Shown in pieces: positions 31,918 through 40,821 of a DNA stretch of 41,569 nt (the stretch's first letter is position 1; each line of letters starts with the position of its first letter). A program made the translations under genes and the position numbers. Source of the stretch: JBMYYE01 sp049609065 (GTDB lineage Bacteria; Pseudomonadota; Alphaproteobacteria; Rhodobacterales; Rhodobacteraceae); contig JBMYYE010000007.1 of the NCBI GenBank assembly GCA_049609065.1, positions 1 through 41,569 on the forward strand, given 5' to 3'. Under the pieces are notes generated by a model. It ran no database searches, was not told the origin of the DNA, and was given only the letters and a program-made list of their open reading frames with translations.

Positions 31918-33348
31918 ATGGCAAAAGCAAAAGCAACCGGCAAGATCACACAGGTGATCGGTGCTGTTGTGGATGTTCAGTTTGAAGGGGATCTTCCTGA
32001 AATTCTGAACGCCCTTGAGACCTCAAACAATGGTGAAACGCTTATCCTCGAAGTGGCGCAGCACCTTGGTGAAAACACAGTTCGTACAATTGCGATGGAC
32101 GGGACTGAAGGCCTCGTTCGCGGCGCTCCAGTTGCGGACACAGGCGCACCGATTTCTGTTCCAGTAGGGACAGCAACATTGGGCCGCATCATGAACGTGA
32201 CTGGCGTACCAGTGGACGAAAAAGGTCCAGTGAAAGCGACAGCAACACGTCCGATCCACGGCGATGCACCTGCGTTTTCTGAACAGTCAACTGAAACTGA
32301 GATTTTGACCACTGGTATTAAAGTGATCGACCTTCTCGCACCTTACACAAAAGGTGGTAAAATTGGCCTCTTCGGTGGTGCGGGTGTTGGTAAAACAGTT
32401 CTCATCATGGAATTGATCAACAACATTGCGAAAGTGCACTCTGGTGTGTCTGTGTTCGCGGGTGTTGGTGAGCGTACACGTGAAGGCAACGACCTTTACT
32501 ACGAAATGATCGAATCTGGTGTTATCAACGTTGATAACCTCGAAGAATCAAAAATTGCGCTCGTTTACGGTCAGATGAACGAACCTCCCGGTGCGCGTAT
32601 GCGTGTTGCGCTTTCTGGTCTTACTCTTGCGGAGCAGTTCCGTGACGAGTCTGGCTCAGACGTTCTCTTCTTCGTGGACAACATCTTCCGCTTTACACAA
32701 GCTGGTTCTGAGGTGTCTGCGCTTTTGGGTCGTATTCCTTCTGCGGTTGGCTATCAGCCAACACTCGCAACCGACATGGGTGCGATGCAGGAACGGATTT
32801 CATCCACAAAATCAGGTTCTATTACGTCCGTTCAGGCCGTTTATGTTCCTGCGGATGACCTTACCGACCCTGCGCCTGCGACTTCATTTGCGCACTTGGA
32901 TGCGACAACAGTTCTTGACCGTGCGATCTCTGAGAAGGGTATCTACCCTGCGGTGGACCCACTTGGTTCAACATCGCGTCTTCTTGATCCATTGATCATC
33001 GGTGAAGAGCACTACAAAGTTGCAACAGACGTTCAGCAAATCCTTCAGCGTTATAAATCTTTGCAAGACATCATTGCCATTCTCGGCATGGATGAATTGT
33101 CAGAAGAAGATAAACTCGCTGTGGCACGTGCTCGTAAAATCGAACGCTTCTTGTCTCAACCGTTTGACGTTGCGAAAGTATTTACAGGTTCTGACGGTGT
33201 TCAGGTTCCTCTCGAAGATACAATCAAATCGTTTAAAGCTGTTGTTGCTGGCGAATACGATCACCTTCCAGAAGCAGCCTTCTACATGGTTGGCGGCATC
33301 GACGAAGTGATCGCGAAAGCAGAGAAGCTCGCAGCTGAAGCTGCTTAA
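31918..33348 (+). CDS. atpD: F1F0 ATP synthase subunit beta
   Basis: Catalytic subunit of F1, 476 residues. Walker A GGAGVGKT (near 155-162), the catalytic-Glu region AGVGERTREGNDLYYEM, Walker B DVLFFVDNIFRFTQAGSEVS and the ALLGRIPSAVGYQPTL segment are intact, including the DELSEEDK C-terminal DELSEED motif with an extra residue pattern typical of bacteria. A 75-base spacer with a hairpin separates it from atpC, the largest gap within the operon. Confidence 0.99.
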   Translation: MAKAKATGKITQVIGAVVDVQFEGDLPEILNALETSNNGETLILEVAQHLGENTVRTIAMDGTEGLVRGAPVADTGAPISVPVGTATLGRIMNVTGVPVDEKGPVKATATRPIHGDAPAFSEQSTETEILTTGIKVIDLLAPYTKGGKIGLFGGAGVGKTVLIMELINNIAKVHSGVSVFAGVGERTREGNDLYYEMIESGVINVDNLEESKIALVYGQMNEPPGARMRVALSGLTLAEQFRDESGSDVLFFVDNIFRFTQAGSEVSALLGRIPSAVGYQPTLATDMGAMQERISSTKSGSITSVQAVYVPADDLTDPAPATSFAHLDATTVLDRAISEKGIYPAVDPLGSTSRLLDPLIIGEEHYKVATDVQQILQRYKSLQDIIAILGMDELSEEDKLAVARARKIERFLSQPFDVAKVFTGSDGVQVPLEDTIKSFKAVVAGEYDHLPEAAFYMVGGIDEVIAKAEKLAAEAA

Positions 33349-33353
33349 TCTTT

Positions 33354-33393
33354 AGACCGTCCCTCTTTGATCAAGATCTTGGGGGGGCGGTCT
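33354..33393 (+). promoter_or_regulatory. Intercistronic hairpin between atpD and atpC
   Basis: Arms AGACCGTCCC (33354-33363) and GGGGCGGTCT (33384-33393) form a 10-pair stem with one G-U pair and a 20-base loop containing TTGATCAA. No T-tract follows, so it looks like an RNA-processing or stabilising element or a weak attenuator setting the amount of epsilon, rather than an operon end. The atpC ribosome binding site GAAGGAG comes 15 bases later. Confidence 0.6.
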
Positions 33394-33423
33394 TATGACT
33401 GTTAAGGACGAAGGAGTCTTTAG

Positions 33424-33816
33424 ATGCAATTTGAATTGGTATCTCCAGAGCGCAGCTTAGCTTCGCTTCAAGTGACCGAAGTCCAAATCCCAGGTGCGGA
33501 TGGCGACCTTACGGCGATGGAAAACCACGCGCCGCTCGTGACAACTTTGCGTGCAGGTGTTTTGAAAGTGTCTGGCCCTGAGGGTGCACAAGAATACGCT
33601 GTAACAGGCGGTTTCGCAGAAATCGGTGCCGATGGCACAACGGTTTTGGCTGAAAAAGCTGTTCTTGCGGCGGATATGACGCAAGACATGATGGCAGACC
33701 TCATCTCTGCGGCCTCTGCTGCGGTTGAAAATGCCAAAGCTGATGCCAAAGACATGGTTGCCAAGCAATATGCGGATCTTGAGGCGCTTGCCGACGCATT
33801 GGGCCTTAAGGCTTAA
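33424..33816 (+). CDS. atpC: F1F0 ATP synthase subunit epsilon
   Basis: Regulatory epsilon subunit, 130 residues. The N-terminal beta-sandwich is recognisable by MQFELVSPERSLASLQVTEVQIPGADG (start), MENHAPLVTTLRAGVL and the GGFAEIGADGTTVLAEKA strand. The C-terminal helical part is short and alanine-rich. Last gene of atpHAGDC, with a strong terminator twelve bases after the stop. ATG 33424 is preceded by GAAGGAG. Confidence 0.97.
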   Translation: MQFELVSPERSLASLQVTEVQIPGADGDLTAMENHAPLVTTLRAGVLKVSGPEGAQEYAVTGGFAEIGADGTTVLAEKAVLAADMTQDMMADLISAASAAVENAKADAKDMVAKQYADLEALADALGLKA

Positions 33817-33828
33817 GTCAATTTTTTA

Positions 33829-33866
33829 TCAAACTCGGCGGGCAAAGTTCGCCGAGTTTGATTTCT
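33829..33866 (+). terminator. Rho-independent terminator of the atp operon
   Basis: A 12-pair stem TCAAACTCGGCG (33829-33840) and CGCCGAGTTTGA (33850-33861) has a 9-base loop, followed by TTTCTTTG. Confidence 0.92.
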
Positions 33867-33915
33867 TTGAGATTTCTATATAGGTTATTAATTATTTTTA
33901 GAGCAATTTTAGCTA

Positions 33916-34266
33916 ATGAAAATATTTAACACACATAAACTTGGCGTAGCCCAAGGCGAAGCCGTCCTTTTTTCTGACTTTCAGCACAATGGTGAAATGT
34001 GGTCCGGCAAAGGTCAGCGAACACACAAAGAAGACGTTATATTTCCCGAAGCATTTGATGACGTGCCTATGGTTCAAGTGGGGTTTTCGATGTGGGATTT
34101 TGATTCAAAGACCAACCAGCGTGTGGATCTATCCGTCGAAAACATCCAAAATGATCGTTTCACAATTGTTTTAAAAACGTGGGGGGATACGCGTATTGCG
34201 CGCGTGCGGGCCTCATGGATTGCCTTCGGCAGCAAACGTTCCAGCGATGATTGGGACGTCCTCTAG
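33916..34266 (+). CDS. H-type lectin domain protein
   Basis: A 116-residue protein that resembles H-type lectins (Helix pomatia agglutinin fold, also found in discoidins), which bind N-acetylgalactosamine-like sugars. The family-like segments are GEAVLFSDFQHNGEMWSGKG (16-35), VIFPEAFDDVPMVQVGFSMWDFD, and the C-terminal ARVRASWIAFG. No signal peptide is present, so export, if any, is by another route. The upstream 50 bases are A/T-rich and the ribosome binding site is weak. It sits between the atp terminator and three glycosyltransferase genes on the same strand, 80 bases before the first, which suggests a role in carbohydrate recognition alongside them. Function is inferred from fold only. 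Confidence 0.8.
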   Translation: MKIFNTHKLGVAQGEAVLFSDFQHNGEMWSGKGQRTHKEDVIFPEAFDDVPMVQVGFSMWDFDSKTNQRVDLSVENIQNDRFTIVLKTWGDTRIARVRASWIAFGSKRSSDDWDVL

Positions 34267-34346
34267 GCGGGGCCCTGAGAAATAGTAGATGCATGTATCC
34301 GTGTCATTTGCTACCGTTCAGATGAGCAGAAATTGGAATACGTATC

Positions 34347-35390
34347 GTGTCTACCCTTGTTGTCACATCAATGCGCGACGAAGCCGTGCATTGTCTTGAA
34401 TGGATTGCCTATCATTTGGCGATCGGGGTGTCGCATTTTCTAATCTACAGCAATGATTGCTCGGATGGTACGGACACCATCTTAGACTGTCTACAAGAAG
34501 CAGGTATCGTTACTCATGTGCCCCATACGCGGCGTGGTGAAAAAACCATCCAATGGCAAGCCTTTAAAGCGGCCTCCAAACATGAAGCGTTGACGCAATA
34601 TGATTGGGTCTGCGTTCTTGATAGTGATGAATTCATGTCCCTTGGTGCGGGCCTTCAAACGGTGGATGATTTGGTGGCGGCCTTGCCCACTGGGACGGAT
34701 GCGGTTGCGATGCCGTGGCGTCTTTTTGGCAATAACGGACATAGCACACGGCCTGATCTCTTGACGCTCGAAGCTTACACTATGGCAAGCCCGGACGATA
34801 TTTTGTTGCCGCTTTCCTATTTTATGAAAACACTATTTCGCCCCTCGGCTTTCCGCGAATTGGGGGTGCATCGCCCAAAAAATAAAGCGGATGCATCGGC
34901 CAATTGGGTGGACGGATCGGGTCGGCCACTTTCCGTAGAATTTGCACAAAAACAAGGGCGCATAAACCTCTTTGGGTTGAGCACAGGGCGCAATTTGGTT
35001 GAAGTGAACCATTATTCCATTCGCTCGACGGAGGATTTTTTGTGCAAGCGTCTTCGCGGATTACCCAACCGCGAGACCCGCGAAATTGGCGTTGGTTACT
35101 GGGCGGAGCGGAATTTTAATATGGTGCCCGTGCCACGGATTTTGGACAAACTAGCACAAACGAAATCGACATTAGAGACGCTATTGGCGCTTCCGAATGT
35201 ACGCGACCTGTCTGCCCGTGGTCATGCCCATCATCAGACGCAATTTGCTAAGATGATGGTGGACCCTGCCAATGTGCACCTCATGTGGCAACTAACGCTC
35301 GCCGGCGATAGCCGCGCACCAAGCCGTGAGGATTATACTGCCCACGCAGCGCGGGTTGCGGCTGTGAACGGATACCACAATGGGCGGTAA
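34347..35390 (+). CDS. Glycosyltransferase family 2-like protein (Glyco_tranf_2_4 type)
   Basis: A 347-residue protein with a GT-A-type domain starting at the N-terminus: TLVVTSMRDEAVHCLEWIAY, HFLIYSNDCSDGTDTILDCL and the metal-binding acidic motif DWVCVLDSDEF (about residues 86-96). Later GVHRPK and VEVNHYSIRS segments recur in the downstream gene. Start is GTG 34347 (MSTLVVTSMRDE). The gene overlaps the next by eleven bases, so the two are coupled. Such proteins act in cytoplasmic synthesis of surface polysaccharides; donor and acceptor are unknown. No membrane helices. Confidence 0.85.
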   Translation: MSTLVVTSMRDEAVHCLEWIAYHLAIGVSHFLIYSNDCSDGTDTILDCLQEAGIVTHVPHTRRGEKTIQWQAFKAASKHEALTQYDWVCVLDSDEFMSLGAGLQTVDDLVAALPTGTDAVAMPWRLFGNNGHSTRPDLLTLEAYTMASPDDILLPLSYFMKTLFRPSAFRELGVHRPKNKADASANWVDGSGRPLSVEFAQKQGRINLFGLSTGRNLVEVNHYSIRSTEDFLCKRLRGLPNRETREIGVGYWAERNFNMVPVPRILDKLAQTKSTLETLLALPNVRDLSARGHAHHQTQFAKMMVDPANVHLMWQLTLAGDSRAPSREDYTAHAARVAAVNGYHNGR

Positions 35391-37656
35391 TTTGTCTTTC
35401 GACCATTTCGAAATGTCAGCAGGGCAGCGCGGTCACCCTTCTCTTTTTGATGCCGTTGTCGAGCCGCGTGGCGATCATGATGTGGCGATGCTTTTCTTCC
35501 TTCCTGAATTTGAGCCAGGCCAAATTCAGTGCCAATCCCCGTTCGAGATCATTGAAGAAAAAACCATCAACGCTGCAGTGGTGGCGCAGATTTGCATGCC
35601 CCATGGAACAGACGTGCTACCGCTTTTGATTGCAGGGCAGGGGGTTGAGGTTTTGCTGTCTCCCCCTTTGGTGGACGCGTTTGAAGGCGACAATGTCTTG
35701 ATGGCGACACGCAACGGGGAACCTGCGGAACGTGTTGTCGATTTTATTTCTTATCACGCTGAATATCACGGGGCGCAGTCCGCTCTCATCCTTTCGCGGG
35801 AAAGGCCTGATGAAGGCCCCGCTTTTATAAAAACCCTTCATGACCTGTGCTCTAAGATCAAAGGCTTGCGGCAAATCTTGGTGGTGACGGCGAATTTTCC
35901 GCTCGGGGACCCTACGCTTCCCTCTGAGGCGCATCCATACAATGTGCCATCTGCGCCTGGAAAAGACCGGATGACTTTGCCAAAGCCTGACCCATGGACG
36001 TCACCTTTGGGGCTGCAATCCCTGTATGAATTGTTTCACCGGAAGTTTTTATCAAAAGCGCGAGCGGTGGCGAATTTGGAGGTCAATGACCTGGTTCATT
36101 CGGATCAAGGCACCATGTTTGATGCGGCTGTGGCCTCCCAAAATGGCAGTGTCATGCTCTTGGGCACGCCCGTTTTCCCATGGCGTGTGCGAGAGGGGGA
36201 TACGCCCCACTTTGCGGATCATGTCTGTGTGCAATTTGATAGCAACGATCGGCGGCGGCGCTGGTGTGTCGCCCCCTTGCGCGCGCCTGAGACAGCCATA
36301 TGGCGCCTTACCCGTGTGGTGCGCGCCGAAGCCACCGAAACGGAGGTCATCGGGTTCCATCGTTACATGGCCCTTAGACATCCAAATGTCAGCGCGTCAA
36401 AGCTCGCGCCAAAAACGAGTTTGATTGAAGATGCCGCGCTTCTCAAAATGGCGCGAAAACATTTCAAACACAAACCGGTGCGCCCGCCAAAACTCGACGT
36501 GAAGGCAATCCAAGAAAAAGCGAAATCCGTATCGCCTGAGACGGCAAAAACGACCATTATCACAACGATGAAAAACGAAGGCCCGTTCATTTTGGAATGG
36601 CTCGCCTATCACCGTGTGATTGGGGTGACGGATTTTCTTGTCTACACCAACGATTGCACCGATGGCACGGACACGATGTTTGATCTTTTGCAGGACAAAG
36701 GCATCCTTCAGCATCGGGAAAATCCGTTTAAATCCACTGATTTAAAACCGCAGCACGCGGCGCTTCAGGCGGGCGAAGATGAAGACATCATCAAAAATGC
36801 AGATTGGGTGGTATGCATGGATGTGGATGAATTTATCAATATTCATGTGGGGGACGGAACGCTAAAGGATCTGTATCGCGCGGTTCCAGATGCCAACATG
36901 ATTTCAATGACATGGCGGCTTTTGGGGAATGGGGATGTTCATGAATACGCAGATGAGTTTTTGCTTGAACAATTCACGCAATCCGCACCAGAGCTTGCAC
37001 GAAAACCACATCAAGCATGGGGGTTTAAGACGCTCCACCGTACGCTTGGTATTTATAATAAATTAGGCGTGCATCGGCCAAAGGGGCTTAATCCACAATA
37101 TTGGGATCAGGTGCATTGGGTGAATGGATCGGGCCGCAAGATGCCGAAAACGGCGTATCGCAATGCGTGGCGTTCAACGGTTTCGACCTATGGCTATGAC
37201 CTCGTGTCGCTGAACCACTATGCCGTTCGATCTGCGGAAAGTTTCCTTGTTAAACGTGACCGCGGACGGGTGAACCATGTGGACCGGGACCAAGGCATTT
37301 CCTATTGGTTTCGCATGAATAATAATTACGAAGAAAATCGCACAATACAACGCATGATCCCACGCGTGCGCGCTGAATTTGAGCGCCTCTTGGAGGATCC
37401 TGATATTCGTGCGGCGCATGAGTTTTCAGTGGACGCCCACAGAACCCGTATCAAAGAATTGCGCGCCACCGAAAACTATGAAACCTTTTATGGGGAATTG
37501 ACGGGGGATCGCATGGAAAAACTTGCACGCTTGCATACTCATTTCGGTGCGAATGTATTTTTGCAAGGCCCACAGGTTGTGCCTGAAGATATTTTGAATA
37601 GAACGCCAGAAGGCGACTGGTTTTTCACCGTTGAAGACGGCGAAACCACCCATTAG
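35380..37656 (+). CDS. Two-part glycosyltransferase, C-terminal GT2-like domain
   Basis: A 758-residue protein. The C-terminal part (about 387-690) is a complete GT2-like domain homologous to the upstream gene: TTIITTMKNEGPFILEWLAYH, FLVYTNDCTDGTDTMFDLL, the acidic DWVVCMDVDEF (around 475-485), GVHRPKG and LNHYAVRS. The N-terminal 385 residues lack these motifs but keep an echo of the layout (VVDFISYHAEYHG, then ARAVANLEVNDLVHSD, then MLLGTPVFPW), suggesting a degenerate second transferase domain. ATG 35380 lies inside the upstream gene; ATG 35413 is an alternative. The function is probably surface glycan assembly; the role of the N-terminal half is unknown. Confidence 0.8.
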   Translation: MGGNLSFDHFEMSAGQRGHPSLFDAVVEPRGDHDVAMLFFLPEFEPGQIQCQSPFEIIEEKTINAAVVAQICMPHGTDVLPLLIAGQGVEVLLSPPLVDAFEGDNVLMATRNGEPAERVVDFISYHAEYHGAQSALILSRERPDEGPAFIKTLHDLCSKIKGLRQILVVTANFPLGDPTLPSEAHPYNVPSAPGKDRMTLPKPDPWTSPLGLQSLYELFHRKFLSKARAVANLEVNDLVHSDQGTMFDAAVASQNGSVMLLGTPVFPWRVREGDTPHFADHVCVQFDSNDRRRRWCVAPLRAPETAIWRLTRVVRAEATETEVIGFHRYMALRHPNVSASKLAPKTSLIEDAALLKMARKHFKHKPVRPPKLDVKAIQEKAKSVSPETAKTTIITTMKNEGPFILEWLAYHRVIGVTDFLVYTNDCTDGTDTMFDLLQDKGILQHRENPFKSTDLKPQHAALQAGEDEDIIKNADWVVCMDVDEFINIHVGDGTLKDLYRAVPDANMISMTWRLLGNGDVHEYADEFLLEQFTQSAPELARKPHQAWGFKTLHRTLGIYNKLGVHRPKGLNPQYWDQVHWVNGSGRKMPKTAYRNAWRSTVSTYGYDLVSLNHYAVRSAESFLVKRDRGRVNHVDRDQGISYWFRMNNNYEENRTIQRMIPRVRAEFERLLEDPDIRAAHEFSVDAHRTRIKELRATENYETFYGELTGDRMEKLARLHTHFGANVFLQGPQVVPEDILNRTPEGDWFFTVEDGETTH

Positions 37657-37679
37657 GCCAATGAATTGAGAGGCATAAA

Positions 37680-38699
37680 ATGAGTACATTACCAAAAATA
37701 TCCAGCCTATGGATCGGCGGGCGTTTGTCGTGGTTGGAACAGTTATGTCTGGTGTCATTTGCCCATGCAGGCCATGAAACGACGCTTTATACCTATGAGC
37801 ATATCGACAATGTGCCCCCCGAAGTGAACCAAAAATCAGCTGAAGATATTTTTCCATCAGAACCCATGTTACGCCATGCGCGTACCGGATCACCTGCGAT
37901 CCATGCGGATATGTGGCGGCTCAACCTGTTGGCGAAGCGCGATGAAATCTGGGTTGATGCGGACATGTATTGTTATCGCCCATTTGCCTATAAAACGCCG
38001 TTTGTGTTTGGCTGGGAAAAGCCGGGCCTTATTTGTAATGCGGTGTTGGGGTTGCCCCAAGATAGTGAATCTCTTCATCAAATGTTGGAGTTTTTCAAAG
38101 ACGAATACGCAATCGCACCATGGCTGAAACCATGGCAGCGCGCGGAACTTGAAGCCGAGGCAGAAGCCGGTCGGCCGGTGCATATGACCCAGCAGAACTG
38201 GGGCTTCACAGGGCCTGCGGCGGTGACGTATTTCCTAGAAAAAACGGGCGAAGCCAAATATGCTCAACCCGAAGCGGCCTTTTATCCGGTGCCGTTTAAA
38301 CCACGCAATCATATGATTATGACGCGGTTTAATATTGAAGAACAATATCTTACCGATGAAACATGCGGGGTGCATTTTTGGGCGCGCCGCATGAAACCGC
38401 GCCTTGAAGAAAAAGAGGGTGGTGTGCCACGTGGTGGGAGTTTCATGGATAAAGTCATGAAAAAGCACGGCGTTGATCCACTTGCCGCGCCCATTCCAAC
38501 GAAACACAAAACGGATGATGAACGGTATCACGATGCCGCTTTTTGTGCAGAGCTCGCGCTAGAAGCCTTGGCCAAAGACGCATCCCCCGAACTCATCGCG
38601 CGCAAACATAATGTGGAGCCACGTTTTGTAAAACAATGTGCAAAACATCTACGTGAAAACGCGGCGCTTACTTTTAAGGATTACAATTACAAAAACTAA
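37680..38699 (+). CDS. GT32-like (DXD sugar-binding) glycosyltransferase
   Basis: A 339-residue protein with the core of DXD-containing transferases (Gly_transf_sug, GT32-like): SLWIGGRLSWLEQLCLVSF at the start, then PAIHADMWRLNLLAKRDEIW and VDADMYCYRP (about residues 75-105), where the DAD is the metal/nucleotide-sugar motif. Later QQNWGFTGPAAVTYFLE fits the acceptor-side region. The C-terminal 60 residues (FCAELALEALAKDASPELIARKHNVEP) look like a small helical, possibly helix-turn-helix-like tail. It is 23 bases after the two-part transferase and completes the operon, which ends in a terminator. Donor sugar unknown. Confidence 0.8.
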   Translation: MSTLPKISSLWIGGRLSWLEQLCLVSFAHAGHETTLYTYEHIDNVPPEVNQKSAEDIFPSEPMLRHARTGSPAIHADMWRLNLLAKRDEIWVDADMYCYRPFAYKTPFVFGWEKPGLICNAVLGLPQDSESLHQMLEFFKDEYAIAPWLKPWQRAELEAEAEAGRPVHMTQQNWGFTGPAAVTYFLEKTGEAKYAQPEAAFYPVPFKPRNHMIMTRFNIEEQYLTDETCGVHFWARRMKPRLEEKEGGVPRGGSFMDKVMKKHGVDPLAAPIPTKHKTDDERYHDAAFCAELALEALAKDASPELIARKHNVEPRFVKQCAKHLRENAALTFKDYNYKN

Positions 38700-38718
38700 T
38701 CACTTGGTTTTAGAAACG

Positions 38719-38754
38719 AAAGCCACGGCCCCCATTGGGTGACCGTGGCTTTTT
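38719..38754. terminator. Bidirectional terminator between glycosyltransferase operon and prs
   Basis: A 10-pair stem AAAGCCACGG (38719-38728) and CCGTGGCTTT (38743-38752) has a 14-base loop, followed by TT. The A-rich left flank lets it also serve prs on the other strand. Confidence 0.9.
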
Positions 38755-38776
38755 GCTGTTCGGGGGTCTCGTGTGT

Positions 38777-39784
38777 TTAGAGAAGACCCTGATAAAGCGG
38801 ATCGAGCGTTTCATGATCAAAGAGCGATGACACGGATGTGCCATGCCAAATGTTGGAAATCGCTTGGGCAAACATCGGCGCTGTTTTCACGATGCGAATG
38901 TTTGGGCAATCTAAAACAGGTTGCGTTGGCTCGATGCTATCAGTGATCACGAGGCTCTTCATCACAGAATTTGTGATGCGCTCAACCGCAGGACCAGAAA
39001 GCACACCATGTGTAATGTAGGAATGTACTTCGGTTGCGCCATTTTCAATGAGAACTTCAGCCGCCTTGCAAAGGGTGCCCGCCGTGTCACAGATGTCATC
39101 AACAATGATACACGCTTTGCCTTTCACGTCGCCGATCACGGTCATTTCCGCGATTTCACCTGGCTTTTCGCGGCGCTTATCAACGATGGAAAGCGGCGCG
39201 TTGATCCGTTTGGCAAGTTCACGCGCGCGCGCCACACCACCCACATCGGGGGACACAACCATCATATCATCGCGACCTTTAAAGTGGTGCATGATGTCGA
39301 GTGCAAAGATCGGAGACGCATAGAGGTTGTCCACCGGAATATCAAAGAAGCCTTGGATTTGCGCAGCATGGAGATCCATGGTCAAAACGCGCTCGATACC
39401 AGCCCCGGTGAGCATATTTGCCACGAGCTTTGCAGAAATCGGCGTGCGTGCTTTGGTACGGCGGTCCTGGCGGGCATAGCCAAAATAAGGAATGACGGCG
39501 GTGATGCGATCTGCTGATGAGCGGCGAAGCGCATCGGCGATCACCAAAATTTCCATCAAATTGTCATTGGCGGGGTTGGATGTTGGTTGAATAACAAACA
39601 TGTCTTCGCCGCGCACATTTTCGAAAACCTCAACGAAGATTTCGCCATCGTTAAACCGCTCGACGCGGGCATCAACCAGTTCGGTTGAGAGACCGCGATG
39701 CATAGACAAACGTCGCGCGACTTCGGTGGCAAGCGTACGGTTGGCGTTCCCAGAAATGAGCTTGGGTTCGTTGGGCTGTGGCAT
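38777..39784 (-). CDS. prs: Ribose-phosphate pyrophosphokinase
   Basis: Makes PRPP from ribose 5-phosphate and ATP for nucleotide, histidine, tryptophan and NAD synthesis, and in this organism also for nucleotide-loop precursors of B12. The 335-residue length is normal for alphaproteobacteria. Motifs are LISGNANRTLATEVARRL at the start, the flexible FARQDRRTKARTPISAKL region (GYARQDRRTKAR), VSPDVGGVARARELAKRI and the PRPP loop VDDICDTAGTL. The ATG at 39784 starts MPQPNEPKLISGN. It stands alone, convergent with the glycosyltransferases and divergent from the hydrolase. Confidence 0.98.
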   Translation of the reverse strand: MPQPNEPKLISGNANRTLATEVARRLSMHRGLSTELVDARVERFNDGEIFVEVFENVRGEDMFVIQPTSNPANDNLMEILVIADALRRSSADRITAVIPYFGYARQDRRTKARTPISAKLVANMLTGAGIERVLTMDLHAAQIQGFFDIPVDNLYASPIFALDIMHHFKGRDDMMVVSPDVGGVARARELAKRINAPLSIVDKRREKPGEIAEMTVIGDVKGKACIIVDDICDTAGTLCKAAEVLIENGATEVHSYITHGVLSGPAVERITNSVMKSLVITDSIEPTQPVLDCPNIRIVKTAPMFAQAISNIWHGTSVSSLFDHETLDPLYQGLL

Positions 39785-40014
39785 GGGATTGATCCTTGGG
39801 TGAGCAGCTAGAGTAACAGAATCGTAAACGTGCCCCCGATTAGCATCTCAGGCCTGTTTTGCATAGATGATTGACCGTAATTTGGCGTAAAACAAAGGAA
39901 TTGGGATAATTTTGAAACGCTACGTCAGAAGGGGTGCAGGCGCGGCAAAATTTTAGTAGAGCTGTGAAGGACGCGTAGGCACCGCCCGCGCATTCTCAAA
40001 TCTTGGATGGTCAC

Positions 40015-40815
40015 ATGTCAAAGCTCAATGCAACCCGCCCATATATTCGGGAATGGGGCACAGAAAATTCACAGAACGTTTTACTGCTGCATTGCTCAAA
40101 TGCCCATTCAGGTGCGTGGAACGCTTTGGCGAAAGCCTTACCTGACTATCATTTGACCGCTTATGATCACCCCCATCACGGGCGTTCACCCAACTGGGAT
40201 CCCGAAATGGATTTCCACACGCAATCTTATGAAATGGCGCTGTCCGTTTTAGAAGAAAATGGACCAATGCATCTTGTCGGGCACTCGTTTGGTGGAACTG
40301 TGGCGTTGCGGATGGCGGCGATGCGGCCTGATTTGGTTTTGTCATTAACCGCGATTGAGCCCGTTTATTTTATCGCGGCGTTGTTACACGCGCCGGACAT
40401 CTACACCCGCTATATGGATGGATTTCTTGGGCTGAAGGCTGACATTGAGGCTGGAAACCTAGAAACCGCTGCCAAAGCCTTTACCACTGAGTGGGGAACG
40501 GGCATCGCGTGGAATAAGCTCCCAGAAGATATGCGAACCTATATTTGTGATCGCATTCACCTCATTGCGCAAACGGCCCCCCAAACCCACGAAGATCAGG
40601 CTGGGGTTTTCAAACATGGCAACCTTGATGCGTATAAAGGCCCCGCTCAGCTCATTTCAGGGGAGGATAGCCCATGGATCATTCCCCATGTGATGGATGG
40701 GATTGCGCAATACCTGCCCCATGCCAGACGGGATGTCGTGGCGGGTGCGGGTCATATGCTTGCGCTGACGCATCCAAATGAAATGGCGAAGTTTGTGCGT
40801 CGGATCACAGGCTAG
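40015..40815 (+). CDS. Alpha/beta hydrolase
   Basis: An alpha/beta-hydrolase-fold protein of 266 residues. The oxyanion region VLLLHCSNAHSGAW, the DHPHHGRS turn, the nucleophile elbow VGHSFGG (about residues 88-94) with Ser as nucleophile, and a C-terminal GAGHMLALTHP with the likely catalytic His are visible. The substrate is unknown; the loop between core strands (cap region, about 120-190) is moderately long. ATG 40015 is preferred over TTG 40003. The stop is only six bases from the stop of the convergent threonine aldolase gene. Confidence 0.87.
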   Translation: MSKLNATRPYIREWGTENSQNVLLLHCSNAHSGAWNALAKALPDYHLTAYDHPHHGRSPNWDPEMDFHTQSYEMALSVLEENGPMHLVGHSFGGTVALRMAAMRPDLVLSLTAIEPVYFIAALLHAPDIYTRYMDGFLGLKADIEAGNLETAAKAFTTEWGTGIAWNKLPEDMRTYICDRIHLIAQTAPQTHEDQAGVFKHGNLDAYKGPAQLISGEDSPWIIPHVMDGIAQYLPHARRDVVAGAGHMLALTHPNEMAKFVRRITG

Positions 40816-40821
40816 CCGCGG

